Positions 24,651 through 33,264 of a stretch of DNA of 64,000 nt are shown one piece after another. The first letter of the stretch is position 1; every line of letters starts with the position of its first letter. Both the position numbers and the translations under genes were made by a program. Source of the stretch: Streptomyces sp. DSM 15324. Its GTDB lineage: Bacteria > Actinomycetota > Actinomycetes > Streptomycetales > Streptomycetaceae. The notes under the pieces were generated by a model. The model searched no databases. It was not told where the DNA came from and saw only the letters and a program-made list of their open reading frames with translations. The stretch lies in the NCBI RefSeq assembly GCF_001514285.1, contig NZ_KQ949023.1, positions 1,354,160 through 1,418,159 on the forward strand. The letters are read 5' to 3'.

Positions 24651-25445
24651 ATGACGCGAACCGACGGGTACCTTCTCGACAACCGGCAGTCCGAGGCGGC
24701 GGAGCGCTTCGACGCCTTCGCCACCCTTTTCGACCCCACGACGTTCCGCCACCTCGAAGGGCTGGGCGTCGGCCCCGGCTGGCGCTGCTGGGAGGTCGGG
24801 GCCGGCGGGACGTCGGTGGTGGCGTGGCTGGCGAAGAAGGTCGGTCCCACCGGCAAGGTCGTCGCTACCGACATCGACACCTCCCGGCTCGCCGCCGCGG
24901 CCCGCCCCCCGGTCGAGGTGCGCGTGCACGACGTCGGTGTCGAGGAACCCCCCGCCGAGGGCTTCGACCTGGTGCACGCCCGGCTCGTCCTGGTCCATGT
25001 CCCGGACCGTGAAAGGGCGTTGCGTTCCATGGTGAAGGCCCTGCGCCCCGGCGGACGCCTCCTCGTCGAGGACGGCGACCCCGCCCTCCAGCCCCTGCTC
25101 TGCCCCGACGAGCACGGCCCCGAACAGCAGCTCGCCAACCGGCTGCGCCACGGCTTCCGCACCCTGCTCGCCGACCGCGGCGCCGACCTCTCCTACGGCC
25201 GTAAGCTCCCGCGTCTGCTGCGCGAGGCCGGGCTTCAGCGCGTCGAGGCCGACGCCTACTTCCCGGTCACCTCACCCGCCTGTGCCGCCCTGGAGTCGGC
25301 GACGGTCCGCCAGATCCGCGACAGACTCCTCGGCGCCGGTCTCGCGACCGCGGAGGAGATCGACCGCCACCTGGCCAACGTCGCCTCCGGCACCATGGAC
25401 CTGGCCACGGCACCGATGATCTCCGCCTGGGGACGCAAGGCGTAG
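24651..25445 (+). CDS. Class I SAM-dependent methyltransferase
   Basis: Methyltransferase of 264 residues resembling the UbiE/menaquinone methyltransferase-like group. CWEVGAGGTSVVAWLAKKVG is motif I, VVATDIDTSRL the acidic loop, FDLVHARLVLVHVPDRERAL motif II/III, and LRPGGRLLVEDGD the post-motif strand. The protein ends with the helical substrate cap typical of small-molecule methyltransferases. Substrate unknown. The ATG at 24651 is preferred over the longer in-frame start because the upstream extension has no conserved pattern. It converges with the PfkB kinase gene. Confidence 0.87.
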   Translation: MTRTDGYLLDNRQSEAAERFDAFATLFDPTTFRHLEGLGVGPGWRCWEVGAGGTSVVAWLAKKVGPTGKVVATDIDTSRLAAAARPPVEVRVHDVGVEEPPAEGFDLVHARLVLVHVPDRERALRSMVKALRPGGRLLVEDGDPALQPLLCPDEHGPEQQLANRLRHGFRTLLADRGADLSYGRKLPRLLREAGLQRVEADAYFPVTSPACAALESATVRQIRDRLLGAGLATAEEIDRHLANVASGTMDLATAPMISAWGRKA

Positions 25446-25476
25446 ACCCCGACGGGACCGCCCCGCTGCCGCGGCC

Positions 25477-26535
25477 TCAGCCGGTGACCCGGGTCCCGTT
25501 CCTCACCGCCGGTGTCGTCCCGTCGCCGGGTGTGGGCGGCCGGGCGCCCACCCTTTCCACCGCGCGGGCTCCCGCCCGGCACCCCTCGGCCGCCGCGGCC
25601 GAAGGCCCTTCGCCCCGCAGGAGGGCGGCGAGGAAGGCGCCCGTGAAGGCATCGCCCGCGCCCGTGGTGTCCCGGGGCGTCGCGGGGACGGCCGGGACGG
25701 CGGCGACGACCGCGCCGCCGCGCGCGATGAGCGCTCCGTCGCCCCCCTGCTTGGCCACCACGAGCGGGACCCGGCGGCTCAGCTCGGCCGCCGCCTCCGC
25801 CCCGTCCGGCGACCCGGTCAGCAGACACGACTCGTCACGGCTGGGCAGGAGTACGTCGACTCCCTCGACGAGCGCGAGGAATCGCTCGGCGCCCAGCTCC
25901 GCGAGGAAGCCCGAGGACGCCGGATCGAGGCTCGTCGGCACCCCGCGCGCCCGCGCCGACGCCAACGCCGTACGCACCAGGGCCCGCCCGGACGCGGAGA
26001 ACAGCAGATAGCCCGACAGATGAAGGCGGCCCACACCGTCCAGCAGCGCGTCCGACCAGTCGCCGGGCTCCAGCCGCAGCGCGGCCCCGCTGTCGGTGAG
26101 GAAGGTTCGCTCGGCCGCGGCCTGCGCGTCCACCAGACAGATCACCGTCCCGGTCGGTGCGTCCGGATCGACCACGAGCCGGGGCCGTACCCCGCACGCG
26201 ATCAGCTCCCGTTCGTGCCAGACCGCCGACTCCGCGCCCACCCGGCCGAGCAGCCGCACGTCCGCACACCCCAGGTGCGCCGCCCAGCACGCCACATTGG
26301 CGCCCGCGCCGCCCGGCAGGGTACGGATCACGGCGGCCGTGTCCGTGCCCGACGCCAGTGGCCCCCGATGCCGTGCGACGACGTCCGTCACCACGTCCCC
26401 GACGACCAGCAGCGCCCCGCCCGACGGGTTCCCGCCCCCGGCAGGAACCGGAGCCGGGACCGCCGCCGTGCCCGGCCCGCCGCGCGGGCGCTCCGGTCCG
26501 CCCCCGGCGTGGCGGCCTCGCGGGCGTCCGGTCAT
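25477..26535 (-). CDS. PfkB family carbohydrate kinase, probable pseudouridine kinase
   Basis: Ribokinase-type sugar kinase of 352 residues. Signatures are the N-terminal VVGDVVTDVVARH, the first PfkB motif PGGAGANVACWAAHLG and the second motif DTTGAGDAFTGAFLAAL that carries the catalytic Asp. Its ATG overlaps the psuG stop by four bases, so it almost certainly phosphorylates pseudouridine to pseudouridine 5'-phosphate for PsuG. The Gly/Pro/Arg-rich first 45 residues look like a disordered addition, and a downstream start is possible. The C-terminal 30 residues are also low-complexity. Confidence 0.88.
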   Translation of the reverse strand: MTGRPRGRHAGGGPERPRGGPGTAAVPAPVPAGGGNPSGGALLVVGDVVTDVVARHRGPLASGTDTAAVIRTLPGGAGANVACWAAHLGCADVRLLGRVGAESAVWHERELIACGVRPRLVVDPDAPTGTVICLVDAQAAAERTFLTDSGAALRLEPGDWSDALLDGVGRLHLSGYLLFSASGRALVRTALASARARGVPTSLDPASSGFLAELGAERFLALVEGVDVLLPSRDESCLLTGSPDGAEAAAELSRRVPLVVAKQGGDGALIARGGAVVAAVPAVPATPRDTTGAGDAFTGAFLAALLRGEGPSAAAAEGCRAGARAVERVGARPPTPGDGTTPAVRNGTRVTG

Positions 26536-27440
26536 CCCTCGGCCCAGGCCGCCGCGATCCTGGCCGCCAGACGGACGTTGCCGCGCACCGCCGCCAGGTT
26601 GGCGCTCAGCGAGGCCCCGTCCGTGTGCCGGACCAGGTGGTCGAGGAGGAACGGGGTGACGCCCTGGCCGGTGACGCCGGCCTCCTCGCACGCCCGCAGC
26701 GCGTCCGCGAGCACGCGTGCGTGCACCTCGGGATCCAGCTGCTCCTCCTCGGGCACCGGGTTGGCGACGATCAGCGCCGACTCCGGCCCGCCGACCGTGT
26801 CCTGGGCCCGCATCACCTCGGCCACCTGTGCGGGGGTCTCCAGCGTCCAGTCCACCGGATGCCCCGAGTCGGACAGGTAGAAGCCCGGGAAGCGGTCCGT
26901 GCCGTATCCGGCGACGGCCACGCCCAGGGTCTCCAGACGCTGCAAGGTCGCCGGGACGTCCAGGATCGACTTCACACCCGCGCAGACCACCGTGATCCTG
27001 GTCCGCGCGAGGAGCCCCAGGTCGGCCGACTCGTCCTGGGTCACCGTCCACTCCCGGTGCACCCCGCCGAGCCCGCCCGTGGCGAACACCCGGACCCCCG
27101 CCAGCGCCGCCAGCAGCGCCGTCGCCGAGACCGTGGTCGCCCCGCTCGCCCCCGAGGCCACCGCGAGCGGCAGGTCCCGGTGGCCCAGCTTGCGGATGCC
27201 GTCCTCGTTGGCGACCCGTTCCAGCTGCTCCTTGTCGAGACCGACATGGGGCCGCCCGTCCAGCACGGCGATCGTCGCCGGAACGGCGCCCTCCGCGCGG
27301 ACGACGGCCTCCAGCTCCCGCGCCACCTGCAGGTTGCGCGGGCGCGGCAGCCCATGAGCGATGATCGTGGACTCCAGAGCCACCACGGGTCGACGCGCGT
27401 CAACCGCCTCCCGCACCTCTTCCGACACCACCAGCACCAT
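26532..27440 (-). CDS. psuG: Pseudouridine-5'-phosphate glycosidase
   Basis: Cleaves the C-C glycosidic bond of pseudouridine 5'-phosphate to uracil and ribose 5-phosphate, in the cytoplasm. The 302-residue protein has the catalytic-site signature LESTIIAHGLPRP (Glu23), the metal and phosphate region GASGATTVSATALLA, the VFATGGLGGVHR segment and CAGVKSILD, which carries the active lysine. Length matches the family. GGAG precedes the ATG. With the overlapping PfkB kinase it forms a two-gene pseudouridine salvage operon. Confidence 0.95.
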   Translation of the reverse strand: MVLVVSEEVREAVDARRPVVALESTIIAHGLPRPRNLQVARELEAVVRAEGAVPATIAVLDGRPHVGLDKEQLERVANEDGIRKLGHRDLPLAVASGASGATTVSATALLAALAGVRVFATGGLGGVHREWTVTQDESADLGLLARTRITVVCAGVKSILDVPATLQRLETLGVAVAGYGTDRFPGFYLSDSGHPVDWTLETPAQVAEVMRAQDTVGGPESALIVANPVPEEEQLDPEVHARVLADALRACEEAGVTGQGVTPFLLDHLVRHTDGASLSANLAAVRGNVRLAARIAAAWAEG

Positions 27441-27603
27441 GCGCCTGTCTCCTGTCCTCGGGCCTTGCCTCATCTCTGGCGGGTGGCGCACCCGGCCAAA
27501 CCCCGGCCGCCTGTGGGGGACGCCACCGGCCCGCGACGCATGGCCGACTGCCACCCGTAGGAGAGAAGCTCGTCGGCGAGGAGCCCGGCGGCCCGGAGGA
27601 CCC

Positions 27604-28158
27604 TCAGAACAACGGCTCGGGCAGTACCCCTTCCAGCGCGAGCAGCTTCCGCTTCGTCTCCAGACCACCCCCGAACCCGCCGATGCCGCCGTCGCTCTCG
27701 ACGACCCGATGACAGGGCACGACGACTGGCAGCGGATTGGCACCCATCGCCGTCCCCACCGCCTGCGCCGCCGCCGGCTGCCCCACTCGCCGTGCCAGAT
27801 CGCCGTAGCCGACGACAGCGCCGTACGGCACCTCGGAGGCGAGCTCGCGCAGGACCTGGCGGTGGAAGCCCGAGATCAGCGACCAGTCCAGAGGGAGATC
27901 GAAGGTGCGCCGCTCCCCTGCGAAGTAGGCGTCGACCTGGCGTATCGCCTCGGCCAGCAGCGGAGAGCCCGGCGCCTCGACGGGCTCCGTGCCCAGCCGG
28001 CCCGCGAGCCGGGCGAGTGCCCGGTCCCGGACCGCGTCGGTGGCGTGGAACACGACGTTGACCAGGCCCACGCGGGTCGCCGCCAGCAGCAACGGACCGA
28101 TGCCGGTGCCGACCACCGCCCAGACGACCTGCTGCCCGTCCCGCCCACGACTGTCCAT
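27604..28158 (-). CDS. ogt: Methylated-DNA--protein-cysteine methyltransferase
   Basis: Suicide repair protein that takes the alkyl group from O6-alkylguanine or O4-alkylthymine onto its own cysteine. The 184-residue product has the active-site motif PCHRV (Cys149), the DNA-binding helix-turn-helix preceding it (YGAVVGYGDLARRVGQPAAAQAVGTA) and GGFGGGLETKRKLLALEG after it. There is no AraC-type Ada domain, so it is an Ogt-type protein. The ATG at 28158 follows a RecA-NDp-type promoter whose -10 box ends 7 nt earlier; the transcript is predicted to be leaderless, which supports this start. Confidence 0.95.
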   Translation of the reverse strand: MDSRGRDGQQVVWAVVGTGIGPLLLAATRVGLVNVVFHATDAVRDRALARLAGRLGTEPVEAPGSPLLAEAIRQVDAYFAGERRTFDLPLDWSLISGFHRQVLRELASEVPYGAVVGYGDLARRVGQPAAAQAVGTAMGANPLPVVVPCHRVVESDGGIGGFGGGLETKRKLLALEGVLPEPLF

Positions 28159-28165
28159 GCGCCCC

Positions 28166-28188
28166 ACCGTACGGCCTGCCACTGACAA
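28166..28188 (-). promoter_or_regulatory. RecA-NDp (PafBC-type) promoter of ogt
   Basis: On the minus strand TTGTCAGTG (28188-28180) is followed by 8 nt and TACGGT (28171-28166), an exact match to TTGTCRGTG-N8-TAnnnT. Seven bases separate it from the ogt ATG. This consensus defines LexA-independent DNA-damage promoters in mycobacteria. Confidence 0.82.
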
Positions 28189-28218
28189 CGCCACCGACCA
28201 CGGTGCTGACGAGCGCGG

Positions 28219-29091
28219 TCAGTACCGGTACAGGGCCCTGCGCACCACGTCGGGCTTGTTCGTGATCACACCGTCGACCCCGTAGCGGGCGACGGTCCTC
28301 GCCCGGGCGGCGTCGTCGACCGTCCAGACGAAGACCTTCATGGGCTTGCCGTGCGGTCCCTTCAGCGCGTGCACGGCGTCGACGTAGCTCCGCGACAGAC
28401 CGCTGTACGAGGGGTTGATCAGGTCGGCGAAGACCGCGTACCGCGCCAGGTCCGCCTCGGCCGGCTTGCCCAGCAGACCGGTCCGCACCGCCGGCTTCAG
28501 GTCGTGCACCGTGCGCAGACTGTCCGCGCTGAAGCTCTGCACGATCAGCCGTCCGCCCACATGCCGCTCGTCGAGCCAGCCCTCGTTGCTCAGCAGCTTC
28601 AGCGTCTGCTGCTCGATGCCCGGGTACAGCTCGGGGTTCTTGATCTCCAGGAGCAGCTTCTGGTGGTTGTGCTCCACGCGCTGCATGTACTGCTGCAGTG
28701 TGGGCACGCGCGTGCCCGTGTACGTCGCGCCGAACCAGCTCCCCGCGTCCAGCCGGGCGATCTCGGCCGCCGTGAAGTCTTTCACCTTCCAGGGTGCACG
28801 GTCGGGAAAGACCTCCTCCACGTCCGTGGTACGGCGCAGGCTGTCGTCGTGGATCACCACGAGCTCGCCGTCCTTGGTGCGCTGGACGTCGTTCTCCACC
28901 CAGACGATGCCCAGGGCGGCGGCCTCGTCGACGGCGCCCAGGGTGTTCTCCGGGGCGAGTGCCGACGCGCCCCGGTGGGCGACGACCACGGCGTGGGTGG
29001 GAATGCCCGCCCGGGCGTCGTGGACCGGGAGCAGAAGGGCGGTGGTACCCAGGAGCGCGGTGGTCGTGACGGCTACGGTGCGCGCATGCAT
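28219..29091 (-). CDS. Secreted glycerophosphodiester phosphodiesterase
   Basis: Hydrolyses glycerophosphodiesters to glycerol 3-phosphate and an alcohol, supplying phosphate and glycerol. The 290-residue product begins with a signal peptide (about residues 1-28; basic start, hydrophobic TTALLGTTALLLPV, cleavage after ARA). The TIM-barrel catalytic motifs are VVAHRGASALAPENT (His and Glu), VENDVQRTKDGELVVIHDDSLRRTT (metal acids and second His) and LLEIKNPELY. The usual end WTVDD...GVDGVITNKPD is present. It is extracellular or cell-wall associated. No PHO box was recognised. Confidence 0.94.
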   Translation of the reverse strand: MHARTVAVTTTALLGTTALLLPVHDARAGIPTHAVVVAHRGASALAPENTLGAVDEAAALGIVWVENDVQRTKDGELVVIHDDSLRRTTDVEEVFPDRAPWKVKDFTAAEIARLDAGSWFGATYTGTRVPTLQQYMQRVEHNHQKLLLEIKNPELYPGIEQQTLKLLSNEGWLDERHVGGRLIVQSFSADSLRTVHDLKPAVRTGLLGKPAEADLARYAVFADLINPSYSGLSRSYVDAVHALKGPHGKPMKVFVWTVDDAARARTVARYGVDGVITNKPDVVRRALYRY

Positions 29092-29368
29092 GCGTACTCC
29101 TCGCTTCGATGCTCACGTACAGGTCAACTCTGACAGCACGGAGTCGACGGCGTGGCGGGTGCGGGATGACCGGGGGATGAAAGGAGAGGTGACAAAGGCC
29201 GCTCACCGCTGCTGCACAGCTGCGGCAAGGACGTGTTTCTTTGCCGGAAAATCGTTCGACCATTCCGGTGGGGGTCATACTCTCTTCAGCCTTGGCCGCC
29301 CGCGCGCGGTCCTGGGAGGGGCGCGTAAAGGAAAAAAGCAAGCAACAGGGCGGAAGGGCAAACCGCGC

Positions 29369-30232
29369 ATGCACGGCACGGTCGACGGATTCAGCTACGG
29401 AATCGTCACCCCGCTGGTGGCCTACCTGATGGCCTGCCTCGGCGGTGCGCTCGGCCTGCGCTGCACCACCAGAGCCCTGCTCGTCGCCCATTCGTGGCGC
29501 CCCGGATGGCTGGCCCTCGGCTCCGCCGCGATCGGCTCGGGCATCTGGACCATGCACTTCATCGCGATGATGGGTTTCACGATCAGGGGCGCCCCGATCC
29601 ATTACGACAAGGTGACCACCTACGCCAGTCTCGGCGTCGCCGTCGTCATGGTGGGCGTGGGGGTCTTCATCGTCGGTTACCGGGGCGCGAGCGGAACCGC
29701 CCTGTTCACCGGGGGCACCATCACCGGGCTGGGCATCGCGTCGATGCACTACCTGGGCATGGCCGGGATGCGGTTCAACGGCAAGCTGGAGTACAACACG
29801 GTCACCGTCGGCTTCTCCGTCGCGATAGCCATGGCCGCGGCCACCGCCGCGCTGTGGTCGGCCGGTCAGGTCAGGGGCTTCCTGTGGAGCGTGGGCGCCA
29901 GCCTCGTCATGGGGCTCGCCGTCACCGGCATGCACTACACGGGCATGGCCGCGCTGAGCGTCCACCTGCACGCGACCGGCGGCCCGGCCGACGGCGACTC
30001 GCCCGCGACCCTCCTCGCGCCGATGCTGATCGGCCCCCTCGCCTTCCTGGTGCTCGCCGGTGTCGTCGTGATGTTCGACCCGCTGATGGTGGGCAAGCCC
30101 CGCTGGACCCCCGTCGAACACAAGCCCGGCGTCCCGGCGCACCCGAGCGTGCAGCACTCCGCCTGCCGCCCGGTGCTGCGGCCCCGCCGCAAGGTCACCC
30201 ACCGCGAGTCCCGCACGCCGCAGAACCGCTGA
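29369..30232 (+). CDS. MHYT domain membrane protein
   Basis: Integral membrane protein of 287 residues with seven predicted helices. It contains the three repeats that define the MHYT sensor domain, seen as [18 protein letters not shown] and MHYTGMAAL, whose Met/His residues are thought to bind copper and sense oxygen, CO or NO. No GGDEF, EAL or kinase domain follows; the C-terminus is a 45-residue basic tail (residues after FDPLMVGKP). The output is therefore unknown. GGAAGGG lies about 10 nt before the ATG. It stands alone between the secreted phosphodiesterase and uvrB. Confidence 0.92.
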   Translation: MHGTVDGFSYGIVTPLVAYLMACLGGALGLRCTTRALLVAHSWRPGWLALGSAAIGSGIWTMHFIAMMGFTIRGAPIHYDKVTTYASLGVAVVMVGVGVFIVGYRGASGTALFTGGTITGLGIASMHYLGMAGMRFNGKLEYNTVTVGFSVAIAMAAATAALWSAGQVRGFLWSVGASLVMGLAVTGMHYTGMAALSVHLHATGGPADGDSPATLLAPMLIGPLAFLVLAGVVVMFDPLMVGKPRWTPVEHKPGVPAHPSVQHSACRPVLRPRRKVTHRESRTPQNR

Positions 30233-30282
30233 CCCGCCCCCGGACCGGGGCCCGCCCGCACGAAACCGCTGATCCGGCCCGG

Positions 30283-30305
30283 TTGTCAGTGGCGGGTCGT
30301 ACGGT
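30283..30305 (+). promoter_or_regulatory. RecA-NDp (PafBC-type) promoter of uvrB
   Basis: TTGTCAGTG (30283-30291), 8 nt, then TACGGT (30300-30305) fits TTGTCRGTG-N8-TAnnnT perfectly. The -10 ends 7 nt before the uvrB ATG at 30313, predicting a leaderless transcript. Confidence 0.85.
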
Positions 30306-30312
30306 GGATGGC

Positions 30313-32472
30313 ATGCGGCCCGTCTCTCACATCGAACGCACGGTGGCGCCCTTCGAGGTCGTCAGCCCCTACCAGCCCAGCGGCGACCAGCCGACGGCCA
30401 TCGCCGAGCTCGCCCGGCGCGTCGAAGCCGGCGAGAAAGACGTCGTCCTCCTCGGCGCGACCGGCACCGGCAAGTCCGCCACCACCGCGTGGATGATCGA
30501 GAAGCTCCAGCGGCCCACTCTGGTGATGGCGCCCAACAAGACCCTGGCCGCCCAGCTGGCGAACGAATTCCGCGAACTCCTCCCGAACAACGCGGTCGAA
30601 TACTTCGTCTCGTATTACGACTACTACCAGCCCGAGGCGTATGTACCGCAGTCGGACACCTACATCGAGAAGGACTCCTCGATCAACGAGGAGGTGGAGC
30701 GGCTGCGCCACTCCGCGACCAACTCGCTGCTCACCCGGCGGGACGTCGTCGTGGTCGCCTCGGTATCCTGCATCTACGGCCTCGGCACCCCGCAGGAGTA
30801 CGTGGACCGGATGGTCCCGCTGAAGGTCGGCGAGGAGATCGACCGCGACGAGCTGCTGCGCCGCTTCGTGGACATCCAGTACACGCGCAACGACCTGGCG
30901 TTCACCCGCGGCACCTTCCGGGTGCGCGGCGACACCATCGAGATCTTCCCGGTCTACGAGGAGCTCGCCGTCCGCATCGAGATGTTCGGCGACGAGATCG
31001 AGGCCCTGTCCACGCTGCACCCCCTCACCGGCGAGATCATCAGCGAGGACGAGCAGCTGTACGTCTTCCCCGCCTCCCACTACGTCGCCGGCCCCGAGCG
31101 CATGGAGCGGGCCGTCAACGACATCGAGAAGGAGCTGGGGGAGCGCCTGGCCGAGCTGGAGAAGCAGGGCAAACTCCTGGAGGCCCAGCGGCTGCGGATG
31201 CGCACCACCTACGACATCGAGATGCTCCGCCAGATCGGCTCGTGCTCCGGCGTGGAGAACTACTCGATGCACTTCGACGGCCGTGAGCCCGGTTCCCCGC
31301 CGAACACCCTGCTCGACTACTTCCCGGACGACTTCCTGCTCGTCATCGACGAGTCGCACGTCACCGTGCCGCAGATCGGCGCGATGTACGAGGGCGACGC
31401 CTCCCGCAAGCGCACGCTCGTCGACCACGGCTTCCGGCTGCCCTCCGCCCTCGACAACCGTCCCCTGAAGTGGGAGGAGTTCCAGGGCCGCATCGGGCAG
31501 ACGGTGTATCTGTCGGCGACGCCCGGCAAGTACGAGCTCTCCCGGGGGGACGGCGTCGTCGAACAGATCATCCGTCCCACCGGCCTCGTCGACCCCGAGG
31601 TGGTCGTCAAGCCCACCGAGGGCCAGGTCGACGACCTGGTGCACGAGATCCGGACCCGCGTGGAGAAGGACGAGCGCGTCCTGGTCACCACGCTCACCAA
31701 GAAGATGGCCGAGGACCTCACGGAGTACTTCCTGGAACTCGGCATCCACGTGCGCTATCTGCACAGCGACGTCGACACCCTGCGCCGCATCGAGCTGCTG
31801 CGCGAGCTGCGCGCCGGCGAGTTCGACGTCCTGGTCGGCATCAACCTCCTGCGGGAGGGGCTCGACCTGCCCGAGGTCTCCCTGGTGGCGATCCTCGACG
31901 CCGACAAGGAGGGCTTCCTGCGCTCCGGCACCTCGCTGATCCAGACCATCGGCCGCGCGGCGCGCAATGTCTCCGGCCAGGTGCACATGTACGCCGACAA
32001 GATCACGCCCGGCATGGAGCGGGCCATCGACGAGACCAACCGGCGCCGCGAGAAGCAGATCGCCTACAACAAGGCGAACGGCATCGACCCGCAGCCGCTC
32101 CGCAAGAAGATCAACGACATCGTCGCGCAGATCGCCCGCGAGGAGGTCGACACCGAGCAGCTGCTCGGCACGGGCTACCGGGCGAAGAAGGACGGACGCG
32201 GCACCAAGGCCCCCGTGCCCTCCCTCGGCGACAAGGCGGCCCGGGCGGCCGCGGGAGCCCCGTCCAGGTCCGCCAAGGGCAAGGCCAAGGCCAAGGAGAC
32301 GGTCCCCACCGACCGTCCGGCAGCCGAACTCGCCGCACAGATCGAGGAGATGACGGAGCGTATGCGGGCCGCCGCCGCGGACCTGCAGTTCGAGGTGGCC
32401 GCCCGGATCCGTGACGAGGTGTCCGAGATGAAGAAGGAGCTGCGTCAGATGAGGGAGGCGGGTCTGGCCTGA
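30313..32472 (+). CDS. uvrB: Excinuclease ABC subunit UvrB
   Basis: Central helicase-like subunit of nucleotide excision repair, which verifies damage with UvrA and then recruits UvrC. The 719-residue protein has Walker A GATGTGKS (Lys54), the beta-hairpin region [20 protein letters not shown], Walker B VIDESHVT, the helicase motif [11 protein letters not shown] and the C-terminal UVR domain ([29 protein letters not shown]) that binds UvrC. A basic low-complexity linker (KGKAKAKE) precedes the UVR domain. The ATG at 30313 is fixed by the promoter 7 nt upstream. A TerD-type gene with the same class of promoter follows. Confidence 0.98.
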   Translation: MRPVSHIERTVAPFEVVSPYQPSGDQPTAIAELARRVEAGEKDVVLLGATGTGKSATTAWMIEKLQRPTLVMAPNKTLAAQLANEFRELLPNNAVEYFVSYYDYYQPEAYVPQSDTYIEKDSSINEEVERLRHSATNSLLTRRDVVVVASVSCIYGLGTPQEYVDRMVPLKVGEEIDRDELLRRFVDIQYTRNDLAFTRGTFRVRGDTIEIFPVYEELAVRIEMFGDEIEALSTLHPLTGEIISEDEQLYVFPASHYVAGPERMERAVNDIEKELGERLAELEKQGKLLEAQRLRMRTTYDIEMLRQIGSCSGVENYSMHFDGREPGSPPNTLLDYFPDDFLLVIDESHVTVPQIGAMYEGDASRKRTLVDHGFRLPSALDNRPLKWEEFQGRIGQTVYLSATPGKYELSRGDGVVEQIIRPTGLVDPEVVVKPTEGQVDDLVHEIRTRVEKDERVLVTTLTKKMAEDLTEYFLELGIHVRYLHSDVDTLRRIELLRELRAGEFDVLVGINLLREGLDLPEVSLVAILDADKEGFLRSGTSLIQTIGRAARNVSGQVHMYADKITPGMERAIDETNRRREKQIAYNKANGIDPQPLRKKINDIVAQIAREEVDTEQLLGTGYRAKKDGRGTKAPVPSLGDKAARAAAGAPSRSAKGKAKAKETVPTDRPAAELAAQIEEMTERMRAAAADLQFEVAARIRDEVSEMKKELRQMREAGLA

Positions 32473-32552
32473 CGGACCCGTGCGGTCGCCGTGGCCGGGC
32501 CGCGACGCGCAGTGTTGCAAGACCGACACAAAGTGCGTGCCCGGGTACGGCA

Positions 32553-32575
32553 CTGTCAGTGCCTGTGCGTAGGGT
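32553..32575 (+). promoter_or_regulatory. RecA-NDp (PafBC-type) promoter of the TerD gene
   Basis: CTGTCAGTG (32553-32561), 8 nt, then TAGGGT (32570-32575) matches TTGTCRGTG-N8-TAnnnT with only the first base different. The predicted transcript starts near 32582, about 50 nt before the GTG start. Confidence 0.78.
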
Positions 32576-32631
32576 TTTCGCAACCGTGGACTCCGCGGCA
32601 ACAGGGGACAGTTCGAGAGGGGAATCAGCCC

Positions 32632-33210
32632 GTGACCGTCAACATGACCAAGGGCCAGGCCATCAGTCTGCAGAAGAACGACGGGGGCAGCCTGACCGCG
32701 GTCCGCATGGGTCTCGGTTGGCAGGCGGCCCCGCGGCGTGGCCTGTTCGGCTCCCGCACCCGGGAGATCGACCTGGACGCCTCCGCCGTGCTGTTCGCGG
32801 ACAAGCAGCCGGTCGACGTCGTGTTCTTCCGTCACCTGGTGAGCGACGACGGCTCCGTCCGGCACACCGGTGACAACCTCGTCGGCGGTGTCGGCCAGGG
32901 CGGCGACGACGAGGCGATCCTCGTCGACCTCGCGCGCGTCCCGGTCCACATCGACCAGATCGTCTTCACCGTGAACTCCTTCACCGGCCAGACCTTCCAG
33001 GAGGTGCAGAACGCCTTCTGCCGACTGGTCGACGAGACCAACGGCCAGGAGCTGGCGCGCTACACGCTGGCGGGCGGCGGCGCCTACACGGCCCAGATCA
33101 TGGCCAAGGTGCACCGCTCGGGCGCGGGCTGGACGATGACGGCCCTCGGCACCCCGGCCAACGGCCGCACCTTCCAGGACCTGATGCCCGCCCTCGTGCC
33201 GCTCCTGTAA
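32632..33210 (+). CDS. TerD family stress protein
   Basis: TerD-type protein of 192 residues. TerD proteins bind Ca2+ and are implicated in tellurite, phage, colicin and general stress resistance. Hallmarks are the N-terminal LGWQAAP, IDLDASAVLF, and the calcium-site segment HTGDNLVGGVGQGGDDE, followed by INSFTGQTF-like VNSFTGQTFQEVQNAFCRLVD. A GTG start at 32632 has GAGAGGGGA upstream; ATG at 32644 is an alternative. The promoter is of the DNA-damage class shared with uvrB, uvrA and ogt. The next gene encodes a TerD-FtsK-like fusion, 54 bp downstream. Confidence 0.93.
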   Translation: MTVNMTKGQAISLQKNDGGSLTAVRMGLGWQAAPRRGLFGSRTREIDLDASAVLFADKQPVDVVFFRHLVSDDGSVRHTGDNLVGGVGQGGDDEAILVDLARVPVHIDQIVFTVNSFTGQTFQEVQNAFCRLVDETNGQELARYTLAGGGAYTAQIMAKVHRSGAGWTMTALGTPANGRTFQDLMPALVPLL

Positions 33211-33264
33211 CAGGGCCGGGCCGGTCGACACGACAACACCACACGCGACACAGGGGGACAGGCG

